A stretch of 24,201 bases of DNA from an uncultured Bdellovibrionales bacterium (GTDB lineage: Bacteria; Bdellovibrionota; Bdellovibrionia; Bdellovibrionales; JAMPXM01). How positions within the stretch are numbered: position 1 is the stretch's first letter; every line of letters begins with the position of its first letter. The stretch is taken from contig CALBDW010000163.1 of assembly GCA_937927435.1 (NCBI GenBank), positions 1 through 24,201 of the forward strand, given 5' to 3'. A model generated the notes under the pieces. The model had not been told where the DNA came from, did no database searches, and saw only the letters and a list, made by a program, of their open reading frames with translations. The position numbers and the translations under genes are program-made. Of this stretch, positions 1 through 8,153 are shown in pieces.

Positions 1-1956
1 AGGAGTCCCCGTTGCGTCACTCGAGCCAAGATCAACCGCCGATTTAGTTGCAAGAGGCCCCAATCCCGTCACTTGCGAGGCGGCAAAACTGATATTCACG
101 CACGTGAAGGTATCCGTGACCGATGACCACGTCAGAGTTTGTGAAGGCCCACAACTCGCCGACGGGAACACTGTATTGCCGGGCACCACCCGTGAACGAA
201 CGTCAGCTAGACTTAGGAAACTCGGGAGATACTCACTTCCGTCCCAACGTAGAACTTGTCCCGCGGCCGGCGCCACGGTGGAAACGTTCTGACCCCGAAT
301 TCGTGCGACAGTAAACTCACCCGTGTTCGCCATCATCACATCACCACTCGGTGTAACAGCCGCGGCGACGTTCGAGCTATTACCGACAAAAATTTGGCCG
401 GACGGCAGCCCCTGCGAAAGTTTAGAGTTAAACTTCGACCAATCGGCTTTAGACAAGTAACCGTCGGCGGTCGCCGAGGCGGGCGGCATCGAAATCTGCG
501 GCGTGGCTCCGGTCGTCACTGTGAGCGGAGCCTCCGCGATGACGTCCGTAATGACGCCGGCAACTCCCGCTCCAGCAACGAGTTCCCATGCCGTTGAGTT
601 ATAGAAATAAATCTTCTGCGTATCTAAAGCGACGTAGAGAAGACCTTCCTCCCCCTCCGGTCTCTCCGCCTCAGCGCCGGCCTGAATACTTTTGATGCCG
701 CCGCCGTTCCTGACGACTTCAGTCCACGAGAGATTTCCACCGCCATCACCCGACAACACAGCGCCCGGTGCCCCGGCGTCTTTCGGCAACGTCAGAATGT
801 AGTCATTAGACAAGCCATACGGCGCTCGAATCTCAACACGGCCGCCCGCACTTCCTGTCGAAGAAAGCCAAAGCGACTCCGCATTCGCGACCTTAGTCAA
901 AATTCCGCCAGCCGAAATCGATCCCGTCGTCGCGATCGACGTGTCTCCTCCAATCGTTCCCGATGTGATGGCGTTACCGGAAACGCGCCCCGGGGTCGAG
1001 ATCTGGTCGGGAAGATCGGTTTCATCGAGCTTCGTGCTGCCCGAAACGACGCGACCTTTTGCATCCGTCACTACTTTCACGTACGTGCCGGGGGTACCGA
1101 TGTCTTGAAGGGCAATCGTACCGGACGTCGTGATCGTGCCACCCGTGAGACCGGCTCCCGCGGTAATAGACGTCACGGTACCCGTGCCGTTGCCGCTACC
1201 GACGCTCTTCACACTCGTTCCATCATAGTACTTGAGTTCACCCACCATAACATCGAACCACATCGAGCCGGCCGAGGGCGTCGCAGGCGTTCCGTTATAG
1301 GCCGGAAGAGCGACGCCCCCATCGGCTGTTCTCTTCACATATTGATTCGATGTTCCGCTCGCGAGAGCCTTAAGTTCATTCGCTTCCGATGATGTCAACG
1401 CGGGTGCGTTTTGGGGGACACCGTAATCTTCCACTCGCAAAAGGCTTCCGGCCGAATGCTTCCCCACTTGCTGCGCGTTGAATGCGTACGGAACCATTCC
1501 CAAAACCATCGAGCCGACGTCGATCTGCTGTCCGCCGGAAAGCTCCACTTTGACCGAAAGAGAACGGACACTGTTTTCACCCGGAGTGTAACTTTTCAGA
1601 AAATTCCCGTTTTCGTCATAGCACGCTTGTTGGACGCCGTTCTTAAGAACTTCATAAAGACCGACGTTAAACGCCGGAGCCGTCGGGATCCCCGTTCCGA
1701 CGGTGAGCACGAAACTACCGGAGCTTCCCGCCTCAACGTTCGAAAACCTTTCCCGGTAAAGCACGCACGTCGGGTCGGACTCCGCCCTCAAATCGACCCA
1801 AACAGAATGGCTTCCCGAAATGGCGTTACCCTCTTCATCAAGAAGAACGCCTTCGATCTCAAACGTTGTCACACCAAAAGCCAGCGGTGCGAAAGCAAGC
1901 ACAGCCGCCGTTGATGCTGTTAACAAACGGACGAACTTATGCACCCGAAATCTCAC
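1..1956 (-). CDS. Secreted phage-tail-fibre-like surface protein (3' end outside window)
   Basis: This reading frame is open from a GTG at 1956 to the window edge, so 652 codons are present and the C-terminus is missing. A TAA lies directly upstream of the GTG, making this the earliest possible start; a second in-frame GTG is at 1944. An AGGA at 1973-1976 is rather far away (about 16 nt). The N-terminus reads as a signal peptide (basic KFVRLL, then a hydrophobic stretch ending APLAFG). The rest is rich in Gly, Ser, Thr and Ala and holds motifs typical of tail-fibre and collar-like repeat proteins: GAGLTGGTITTSGTI, NDYILTLPKDAG, LSGDGGGNLSW, DGYLSKADWSKFN and GQVLRWDGSEY. Such proteins are common in Bdellovibrio relatives and usually end in a trimerisation or self-cleaving chaperone domain, which cannot be checked here. 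A role as a surface fibre or adhesin is inferred. Confidence 0.85.
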   Translation of the reverse strand, partial: MRFRVHKFVRLLTASTAAVLAFAPLAFGVTTFEIEGVLLDEEGNAISGSHSVWVDLRAESDPTCVLYRERFSNVEAGSSGSFVLTVGTGIPTAPAFNVGLYEVLKNGVQQACYDENGNFLKSYTPGENSVRSLSVKVELSGGQQIDVGSMVLGMVPYAFNAQQVGKHSAGSLLRVEDYGVPQNAPALTSSEANELKALASGTSNQYVKRTADGGVALPAYNGTPATPSAGSMWFDVMVGELKYYDGTSVKSVGSGNGTGTVTSITAGAGLTGGTITTSGTIALQDIGTPGTYVKVVTDAKGRVVSGSTKLDETDLPDQISTPGRVSGNAITSGTIGGDTSIATTGSISAGGILTKVANAESLWLSSTGSAGGRVEIRAPYGLSNDYILTLPKDAGAPGAVLSGDGGGNLSWTEVVRNGGGIKSIQAGAEAERPEGEEGLLYVALDTQKIYFYNSTAWELVAGAGVAGVITDVIAEAPLTVTTGATPQISMPPASATADGYLSKADWSKFNSKLSQGLPSGQIFVGNSSNVAAAVTPSGDVMMANTGEFTVARIRGQNVSTVAPAAGQVLRWDGSEYLPSFLSLADVRSRVVPGNTVFPSASCGPSQTLTWSSVTDTFTCVNISFAASQVTGLGPLATKSAVDLGSSDATGTP

Positions 1957-1982
1957 TTAAAGATCAGATATTCCTGTGCTTT

Positions 1983-2009
1983 TTATCGGAACGGAGAGAG
2001 CATTGCTTA
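1983..2009 (-). promoter_or_regulatory. Sigma-28 (FliA)-like promoter for the fibre gene
   Basis: On the minus strand TAAG (2009-2006) is followed by exactly 15 nt and then TCCGATAA (1990-1983). The sigma-28 consensus is TAAA-N15-GCCGATAA, so 3 of 4 and 7 of 8 positions match at the right spacing. The expected transcription start near 1976 would leave about 20 nt of leader before the GTG at 1956. Only sequence similarity supports this. Confidence 0.5.
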
Positions 2010-2062
2010 ACGGGCAACCTTGTAACTTGTCTCACAATGAAACACTAAATTGGTAACGTTTA

Positions 2063-4573
2063 TTAAAGCTTGACGTTCGTACTCCGCATCGCCAACACAC
2101 GGCTCGCCGCAAGTCGAGAAATCAAAACCGCAATCCCGACAGTCGCGCCCCCCGACAAGACGAAAGCTCCGAGATCCAGCCGGAAAGGAATTTCGAACAT
2201 AGACTCCGACACCACCCATGCAATCGCGACCGAACCGCCCGCTCCAACAAGCCACGCGAAGAACGACATGGCCGCGTATTCGCCGACGAGCAATTTCCGT
2301 ATCAAGCGTCCGTCCGCTCCGAGAAGTTTTTCGATATCGATTTCCCGCTCTCTGAGCTGGAGGTTATGATGAACGACACCGGATAAGATCAGGAGGCTCA
2401 TGAACATCGCGATCCACGCCCCGCCCTTCACGGGCCAGATGAGATCACGAGCGATCTCAAGAACCTGATTCACGGTGCGCCCGATATCAATCACTGAAAT
2501 ATCGGGAAAACGGCGTGATAGCTCGAATTGGATCGCCGCTCTCTTTTGGAGGTCGCCATCCATATTGACGTTCGCAATCCATGACTTCGGAGCATCATCC
2601 AGTACACCGGGCTGGAACATGATGAAAAAGTTCGGATTGAAGCTTGTCCACCGCACCTGTCTGATACTTGTAACCCGCGCCAAGACCGGGAGGCCCTGAA
2701 TATCAAATTCCAGTTCGTCTCCGATTTTCAAACCGTTTCTCTCAGCGAACCTCTTTTCGATCGAAACCTCCGCATGCGTAGCCGAGTTCGGATCAAAATG
2801 TCCGCGGAAGTCGCGCCCTTCGACTAAAGTTTCCGAAGCGATTCGCGCCTCGCGGTAAGAAAGACGCACCGGGAAACGGCGGAGCCTATCGTCCTCCGGT
2901 TTTTCACCGTTCACCTTGCTGAGTCGGCCGAGAACCATCGGTGAAAGATAACGGAGCTCCACATCGTTTTCGATCGCAAAGGTTCTGAGGTCCGGAAGCC
3001 CCGATTCCGGAATGTTGAACAAGAACAATGCGGGAACCTCGCGTCCTTGTAGCGGCTGGATTTCACTGACCGCTGTCTTTAGTAGATGAGGAACCAAATT
3101 AAGCGAAAGCGCGACCAGAACCAACGTCAGGAAGCAAAGACTGACGCCAAGCCGACTCCGGGCCAAACTCGTCGCCACCAGACGCCACGAACCGGGCCGC
3201 TCTCGCAACGCCGTAAAAAACAAGCGGAAAAGCAGGCGTCCCGCGCCCCACCCGATTAAGGTCGCAACTGTCATACCACCCGCAACCCGCAACGCATCCG
3301 CCAAAGAATCCATGAGCCACACCGCAAGGCCGAGAAAGACGAAGGCCAAGGGACCGTAACCCGCCATAGCGAGAGATCTGGAAAAGCGCACGTCACCCAT
3401 CGACGTTTCACCGAGAAGCTGGTTGAGCTTCATAAAATAAAGCCGCATATAAAATGGGCCATTAAATGCGAGAGCCGAAACAGCGGCGACAAGAAGCAGG
3501 ATCCCTAAATCCACCGCTTTGAAACTGAGCGAAAAGCCTTCCGGTAACAACGTCCCCAAAGAAAGGTTCGTCAGAGCAATCGCGCCCGCGACGACCACTC
3601 CCGCAACCACGAAGGCCATGGCGAGCACGAAAAAGACCTGCAGACTCATCAACGCGCCGACAAAGACGCGTCCCGCCCCGTTGATCATGAGGATGGCGGC
3701 GTTCTTTAAACGCTCTTGCAGAAACAGTTGAAGAACATAAAACGCGCTCACCCATGAAAGCAGGAAAACAACCATCGTGAGCGCGACAAGGTAAATATTG
3801 AAAAAACGGAAGAACCGCTCGAATCCCCGAATCGCGTCGTCAGGAGTGCGTACAAAAAGATCCGAGTCCGTCGTCAAAGGCTTCAACTTTTCGGAAATGT
3901 CTTTGCCGCTCATGCGCCCGCTCAAAGCCACGAACACGCGATGGTGCACCTGGGCGCCGAACAAAGTCAGCCCCGTCGCTTCGACATGCCGACGGCCGAT
4001 ATAAAGGCGCGGCGCCACGCCGACCGTTCGGCTCATCCCCGGCGCCTTCTCAACGACAGCGACGACACGGAACTGGGTTTCGCCGATCCCGACCGAACTT
4101 CCGATTTTGAGTCCGAGCTGCGTGAGCGCTTCGGGGAAAGCCCAGACGACATGCTCTTCTCCGTTCAACGACGAGGCGTCCGAAACCGCCTCGATGTCGT
4201 CCGCGTCTTGCGAACGCCTCAGGTGAAATTCGCCGAAAACGGGATAAACGGAGTCGACCCCTTTGACTTCAACGAGCGCCGATGTTTTCTCTCCGCGGGC
4301 CATGGTCACGAACTCGGTCTCGCGGGCGAGTTTCATGGGCTTCAGCGCATCTCGGACGAACTCAACTTCTTCGTCTTTGAGAGGTCTTAGTGCATTCACA
4401 CTCACATCCGCGGAAAGAAAATCGCGGGCGCTATTTGCCAAATACTCATCGACCGAAGAGCGGACGGCGCTTGAAAAAAAAGGGCCGATGAAGCCGACCG
4501 ACAAAATGAAAACGGGTAATCCAAGACGCCGGACCGAACTACTTAGTTCTTTCAGAGCCAGTTTCAAGACCAT
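2063..4573 (-). CDS. ybbP: FtsX-family ABC transporter permease (YbbP-like)
   Basis: This 836-residue membrane protein has the layout of large FtsX/MacB-type permeases. An N-terminal membrane segment (about 15-35) is followed by a periplasmic domain (about 40-245). A cluster of hydrophobic segments begins near FNIYLVALTMVVFLLSW and continues through the middle, then comes a second periplasmic domain, and paired C-terminal membrane segments close the protein. E. coli YbbP is similar in size (about 800 residues). It overlaps the upstream ATPase gene by 10 nt, and an AGGA lies 6 nt before the ATG, so the two are co-translated. The order tesA-ybbA-ybbP matches the genes found together in E. coli, where the exporter's substrate is not settled. 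Export or extraction of a lipid or hydrophobic compound is inferred from FtsX-family knowledge and the neighbouring thioesterase. Confidence 0.85.
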   Translation of the reverse strand: MVLKLALKELSSSVRRLGLPVFILSVGFIGPFFSSAVRSSVDEYLANSARDFLSADVSVNALRPLKDEEVEFVRDALKPMKLARETEFVTMARGEKTSALVEVKGVDSVYPVFGEFHLRRSQDADDIEAVSDASSLNGEEHVVWAFPEALTQLGLKIGSSVGIGETQFRVVAVVEKAPGMSRTVGVAPRLYIGRRHVEATGLTLFGAQVHHRVFVALSGRMSGKDISEKLKPLTTDSDLFVRTPDDAIRGFERFFRFFNIYLVALTMVVFLLSWVSAFYVLQLFLQERLKNAAILMINGAGRVFVGALMSLQVFFVLAMAFVVAGVVVAGAIALTNLSLGTLLPEGFSLSFKAVDLGILLLVAAVSALAFNGPFYMRLYFMKLNQLLGETSMGDVRFSRSLAMAGYGPLAFVFLGLAVWLMDSLADALRVAGGMTVATLIGWGAGRLLFRLFFTALRERPGSWRLVATSLARSRLGVSLCFLTLVLVALSLNLVPHLLKTAVSEIQPLQGREVPALFLFNIPESGLPDLRTFAIENDVELRYLSPMVLGRLSKVNGEKPEDDRLRRFPVRLSYREARIASETLVEGRDFRGHFDPNSATHAEVSIEKRFAERNGLKIGDELEFDIQGLPVLARVTSIRQVRWTSFNPNFFIMFQPGVLDDAPKSWIANVNMDGDLQKRAAIQFELSRRFPDISVIDIGRTVNQVLEIARDLIWPVKGGAWIAMFMSLLILSGVVHHNLQLREREIDIEKLLGADGRLIRKLLVGEYAAMSFFAWLVGAGGSVAIAWVVSESMFEIPFRLDLGAFVLSGGATVGIAVLISRLAASRVLAMRSTNVKL

Positions 4574-5256
4574 GCGAATTCCTGCGGACGCTCGGTCGAG
4601 AGGACACCGGCGTTCATATAGAGGCGTCTGTCACAACGTTCCGCGATCTTTAAATCATGTGTCGCCATCAATAACGCGATGCCTTGCTCCTTCACTAAGC
4701 GGAAAATAAGCTCGATTACGTCTCGTCCGGTCTTCACATCCAAGCTCCCGGTCGGTTCATCGGCAAGTAAGACTTCCGGCCGCATCACGAGAACCCGCGC
4801 AATGGCGATCCGCTGGCATTCTCCCCGGCTCAGTTGAGCGGGGAAATGGTCCCGCCGAGGCGCTAAGCTCACACGATCAAGCATTTCCAGGGCCAAACGA
4901 TCCGGATTCGGCACCCGATTAAGATCCAGCGGCAAGCGCACGTTTTCGAGCGCGGTGAGATGATCGAGTAAGTGAAACTGTTGAAAAACGATGCCGATGT
5001 GACGAGCCCGGAATCGGTTGAGTCCGGCGGAGCTCAAGCGAGCGAGATTCTTCCCGAGAATCTCCACTTCGCCCGACGTGGGCGTTTCAAGTCCCGCGAG
5101 AATCGAGATAAAAGTCGACTTCCCGCATCCCGAACGCCCCATGATCGCGACGGTTTCCGGCTTGTCGATCTCAAGCGAAACGCCCCGTAAAATCTCAAGC
5201 GGCTCGTTCAAGCCTTGATCGAAAGTTTTTTTGATATCAGAAGCCCTCAGAATCAT
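4564..5256 (-). CDS. ybbA: ABC transporter ATP-binding protein (YbbA/LolD-like)
   Basis: This 230-residue ATPase has all the standard parts: Walker A GRSGCGKST (residues 40-48), Q-loop Gln near 92 (VFQQ), signature LSRGE (142-146), Walker B VLLADEP (162-168) and H-loop ATHD with His200. The signature carries Arg where the usual LSGGE/LSGGQ has Gly. Length and sequence fit the LolD/MacB/YbbA class, which pairs with FtsX-type permeases. Its ATG overlaps the tesA stop as ATGA, and its own 3' end overlaps the permease start by 10 nt, so the three genes form one translationally linked operon. It presumably acts at the cytoplasmic face of the inner membrane, energising the YbbP-like permease. Confidence 0.9.
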   Translation of the reverse strand: MILRASDIKKTFDQGLNEPLEILRGVSLEIDKPETVAIMGRSGCGKSTFISILAGLETPTSGEVEILGKNLARLSSAGLNRFRARHIGIVFQQFHLLDHLTALENVRLPLDLNRVPNPDRLALEMLDRVSLAPRRDHFPAQLSRGECQRIAIARVLVMRPEVLLADEPTGSLDVKTGRDVIELIFRLVKEQGIALLMATHDLKIAERCDRRLYMNAGVLSTERPQEFAWS

Positions 5257-5882
5257 AGGAGTTTCTCCAGTTCGCGCGCGACCTTCTCGCCGATGATCTT
5301 ATGCCCTTCGGCATTCGGGTGTTTTCCGTCGCTCTGATTCAGTTCTTTCTTGAGCGCGACACCGTCAAGAAGGAAGGGAAGCAGGGCCACGTTCTTTTCT
5401 TTCGCTAGTTCCGAGTAAATTTTCTCGAAGTTCTTCGTGTAGTCCGCCCCGAAGTTCGTGAAAATCCGCATCCCGCAGAGCAGGACTTTGATTCCATTGG
5501 CCTTCGCGAGATCGATTGCGGCCGCAAGATTCTTTTTGACGGTTTCGGGCGGGGTTCCTTTCAAGCCGTCATTAGCACCCAGAGCAAGAATCAGAATATC
5601 GGGCTTGGTTTTCAAATACCAACGGACTCGCTTATCCGCGTCGGCGGTCACGCTCCCACTGATGCCCCCGTTGATCACGCGTACTTTGTGTCCGCGCGCG
5701 GTGAGAAGCTTACGAACGACTTCGGGATAAGCTTCCGATTGTTCGACACCGTAGCCTTCAGTCAAAGAATCGCCGATAAAGACAAGTGTTTTCTCGTCGG
5801 CGGCGCCGGCGTACGCAAATGAAACAAATCCGAGAATTGCCAAAACGAATTTAAACGATCTGAGAATGCCCTTTTTTTTCAT
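5253..5882 (-). CDS. tesA: Periplasmic GDSL/SGNH esterase, thioesterase I / lysophospholipase L1 type
   Basis: This 209-residue protein starts MKKKGILRSF with a hydrophobic core and an AYAGAA cleavage region, a clear signal peptide. All SGNH blocks are visible: FIGDSLTEGYG with nucleophile Ser39, NGGISG with Gly73, GANDG with Asn104, and DGKHPNAEGH with Asp185 and His188. E. coli TesA has the same plan and hydrolyses acyl-thioesters and lysophospholipids in the periplasm. The ATG at 5882 was chosen because GGGGAG lies just upstream and it gives a clean signal peptide; an in-frame TTG at 5894 is possible but less likely. It is the first gene of the tesA-ybbA-ybbP operon and is divergent from the desaturase gene. 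Confidence 0.9.
   Translation of the reverse strand: MKKKGILRSFKFVLAILGFVSFAYAGAADEKTLVFIGDSLTEGYGVEQSEAYPEVVRKLLTARGHKVRVINGGISGSVTADADKRVRWYLKTKPDILILALGANDGLKGTPPETVKKNLAAAIDLAKANGIKVLLCGMRIFTNFGADYTKNFEKIYSELAKEKNVALLPFLLDGVALKKELNQSDGKHPNAEGHKIIGEKVARELEKLL
5258..5268 (-). promoter_or_regulatory. Ribosome-binding site of ybbA within a small hairpin
   Basis: On the minus strand the GGAG that serves as the ybbA Shine-Dalgarno can pair with CTCC just before the ATG (GGAG-AAA-CTCC). Ribosomes translating the tesA end would melt it, so ybbA translation may depend on tesA translation. The stem is only 4 bp. Confidence 0.4.
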
Positions 5883-5923
5883 AACGCTCCCCAAGGTAAC
5901 AAATCTTTTGAGGCGTAATCCAG

Positions 5924-5952
5924 TGGCAATTCCAGACGCCGCCGGTTATGAT
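5924..5952 (+). promoter_or_regulatory. Possible sigma-70 promoter for the desaturase gene
   Basis: TATGAT at 5947-5952 matches the -10 consensus at 5 of 6 positions. TGGCAA at 5924-5929, 17 nt upstream, is a weak -35 (3 of 6). The expected start near 5959 leaves a short leader that includes GAGGAG at 5971-5976. Confidence 0.4.
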
Positions 5953-5981
5953 CAATCAATTACAGATACAGAGGAGAATCC

Positions 5982-6881
5982 ATGTCATTAAAGCCCCGGC
6001 GCCGTTGGACGAACATTCTATTCATGACGCTCACACCGGCTTTCACCGCCGTGGTCGCGCCACTCTATTGGTATCATAACGGCGTCCATTGGGGCCACTG
6101 GTTGATCTTCACGATCTTGTTCATCGTGAGCGCCATGAGCATCACGTGCGGTTATCACCGCTATTTCTCCCACCGCAGTTACGAAGTTCACCCCATTATC
6201 GAGTGGCTCTACGTCTTGTTCGGCTCCGCCGGTTTCGAGGGCTCGGTTTTGCAATGGGCGACCGACCACCGCCGTCATCACCGCTATGTCGACCGGGAAG
6301 GAGACCCCTACAATATTAATAAAGGTTTTTGGTTCGCCCACCTAACATGGATGTTTCGGGAAGATACCCATCCAGAAGCGAAAAGCTACGCCAAAGACCT
6401 GAAGAAAAACCCTCTGCTACGGCTGCAACACAAGTACTACCCGCTCTTCGCGGTCGTAATGGGCCTTCTCGTTCCGGGCCTCATTGCCTGGGCGTTCGAT
6501 ATCGGCTTCTGGGGAGGCGTGATCTTCGGAGGGCTTTTCCGCGTCATCCTGACCCAGCACTCGACTTTCCTCATTAACTCGTACGCCCATTCATTCGGAA
6601 AACAGCCTTTTTCCGATAAACACAGCGCGCGTGACAGCTGGTTTCTCGCTTTTCTTACATTCGGCGAAGGCTACCATAACTTTCATCATTCGTTTCAAGC
6701 CGACTACCGCAATGGAACGCGCTGGTACCATTGGGATCCATCCAAATGGTGGATTCGTTTCTTAGCTTTGATCGGACTCGCCAAACGACTGAAGCGGGTG
6801 AAGAAGGAAGACATCTTGCGCGCCCGTCTTGCGATGGAAGAAAAGTTAAACCCGCTTGTGGACAATGGTATACTTTCGTGA
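5982..6881 (+). CDS. Membrane fatty-acid (acyl-CoA delta-9 type) desaturase
   Basis: This 299-residue membrane protein carries the three histidine boxes of the di-iron stearoyl-CoA/delta-9 desaturase family: HRYFSH (59-64), HRRHH (96-100) and HNFHH (232-236), with extra conserved His in FWFAH and TQHS. Hydrophobic segments lie around 13-30, 40-56, 72-88, 153-173 and 176-192, as expected. The enzyme inserts a cis double bond into acyl chains using O2 and an electron donor, tuning membrane fluidity. GAGGAG five nt before the ATG is a strong ribosome site. The next gene starts 31 nt downstream on the same strand, so they may be co-transcribed. The acyl carrier (CoA, phospholipid or ACP) cannot be told from sequence. 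Confidence 0.92.
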   Translation: MSLKPRRRWTNILFMTLTPAFTAVVAPLYWYHNGVHWGHWLIFTILFIVSAMSITCGYHRYFSHRSYEVHPIIEWLYVLFGSAGFEGSVLQWATDHRRHHRYVDREGDPYNINKGFWFAHLTWMFREDTHPEAKSYAKDLKKNPLLRLQHKYYPLFAVVMGLLVPGLIAWAFDIGFWGGVIFGGLFRVILTQHSTFLINSYAHSFGKQPFSDKHSARDSWFLAFLTFGEGYHNFHHSFQADYRNGTRWYHWDPSKWWIRFLALIGLAKRLKRVKKEDILRARLAMEEKLNPLVDNGILS

Positions 6882-6912
6882 GGGCGATTGATCCGTTCAA
6901 ATAAGGTGTTCA

Positions 6913-8073
6913 ATGCCGAGACGTCCGGACAGCAAGATCCCCCATCTCATCATGGCATTCGTCTCCCTGTCGCTCCTTCTTGCGGTCGGCATCGGCCTAT
7001 CGAAGCTTCTTTTCGCCCTCCATGTCCGTCCGAAGCTCGAAGCCAACCGTTCACAACAGGAACTTCAGTTGCAGGCCTATCTGGACGATCTCGAGTACCT
7101 CGCGAAAAACACGCCGTTCACGATGAAGGGCGGTGAGAAAAACGATGCAGGAGCCTTCCTTAACCGCCGTGTTTACTGGACACCCCCTGTCGAAGGCTTC
7201 CGGACCGAGCCGATCGTGGCGATGGATATCATGGAAACTCTCATTCGTTTCCGTGGCGATTGGATGAAGAAATATGAACGCGCGGAACACATGAAGGCCG
7301 ACCTTTCATTCTTCTCCCAATTGTCGCAGTTCGATTATTGGGATCTCGAAACCGAAAGCCCCATCGAGGAACTCACGAATCGCCTGCGCTTCGTTCCTCC
7401 GCCGCAGTTGCCCGTCCCCGAGACGAATGATCTACTCGCGCTCGTAAAGCTTCGCCTCATGCGGGGCGCCTTGGAGAAAGACTTCAAGAACGCTTTGAGC
7501 GATGTGCGCACCTTCGCGCGACTCATGCTGACGACGGAAAACGCTCAAGTCGTCTTGGCGGGACTCTCGGCGCTCGACTATGAGCGCATCGCTTTCCGGT
7601 TCTACGTCGACCAATTCGGTTTCCCTCGCGACGGCTGGTCACCGATCGACAGGAATTTCACCCGTCGCGCCTACCGCGCGATATCGGCGACGCAGGCGTA
7701 TCTCCACGCCTGGACCGAACCTCGTCTACTCGAAAAACTCTTCCTTGCCGAAAAGGAGCCGGTCGGCTTTTGCGCCGCCGCAAACGAAGCCTTCCCGACC
7801 ATTTTCGCATTGCGACCATTCCTAGAACCGCATTGGCCGTTCGAGCTGAATCTTGGGCCGACTTACGATCGACTCGATAAAATCTTTGAGCGCGTACGCC
7901 GCTCATGCCGGATCCGCTATCTCAAGAAGCTTGTCGATTATGGCGCGATTCGGACCAAAGTGCCGGGACCTGTCTTGCTCGTGGACCTTCCTTACGCGAG
8001 GAAAATATTCGGCCTCCGAAGCTCCATATTCGGTTTCCAGGGATTCGCCGCCTATGAAGTGGCCCCGTATTAA
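6913..8073 (+). CDS. Unknown protein with one N-terminal membrane anchor
   Basis: I do not recognise this 386-residue protein. Residues about 12-36 form one hydrophobic segment (MAFVSLSLLLAVGIGLSKLL) after a basic N-terminus, predicting a single-pass inner-membrane protein with a large periplasmic part. The rest is mainly helical in character, rich in Leu, Arg, Phe and Glu, with only two Cys (in FCAA and RRSCR) and no catalytic motif I can name. The ATG has an AAGGTG just upstream. It follows the desaturase gene by 31 nt, suggesting one transcript, and an 80-nt gap separates it from the CheY-like gene. A link with membrane-lipid adjustment is guesswork from position. Confidence 0.75.
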   Translation: MPRRPDSKIPHLIMAFVSLSLLLAVGIGLSKLLFALHVRPKLEANRSQQELQLQAYLDDLEYLAKNTPFTMKGGEKNDAGAFLNRRVYWTPPVEGFRTEPIVAMDIMETLIRFRGDWMKKYERAEHMKADLSFFSQLSQFDYWDLETESPIEELTNRLRFVPPPQLPVPETNDLLALVKLRLMRGALEKDFKNALSDVRTFARLMLTTENAQVVLAGLSALDYERIAFRFYVDQFGFPRDGWSPIDRNFTRRAYRAISATQAYLHAWTEPRLLEKLFLAEKEPVGFCAAANEAFPTIFALRPFLEPHWPFELNLGPTYDRLDKIFERVRRSCRIRYLKKLVDYGAIRTKVPGPVLLVDLPYARKIFGLRSSIFGFQGFAAYEVAPY

Positions 8074-8153
8074 AGCGACGCACGGACACGACCTTTGTCT
8101 GAACCCTACAGCATCCTTTGGAATCTTATAACGAGAACGGTACCATATATTTC

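Noticed and set aside
1411..1914. Plus-strand open frame (167 codons) opposite the fibre gene.
   Set aside because: The minus strand encodes a coherent secreted fibre-like protein throughout this stretch; the plus frame has no recognisable domain.
5772..5779. Perfect GCCGATAA (sigma-28 -10 consensus) on the + strand.
   Set aside because: It lies inside tesA in antisense and has no TAAA-like -35 at the 15-nt spacing; probably chance.
8127..8132. TATAAC as a -10 box for the CheY-like gene.
   Set aside because: No -35-like hexamer is found at 16-18 nt upstream.
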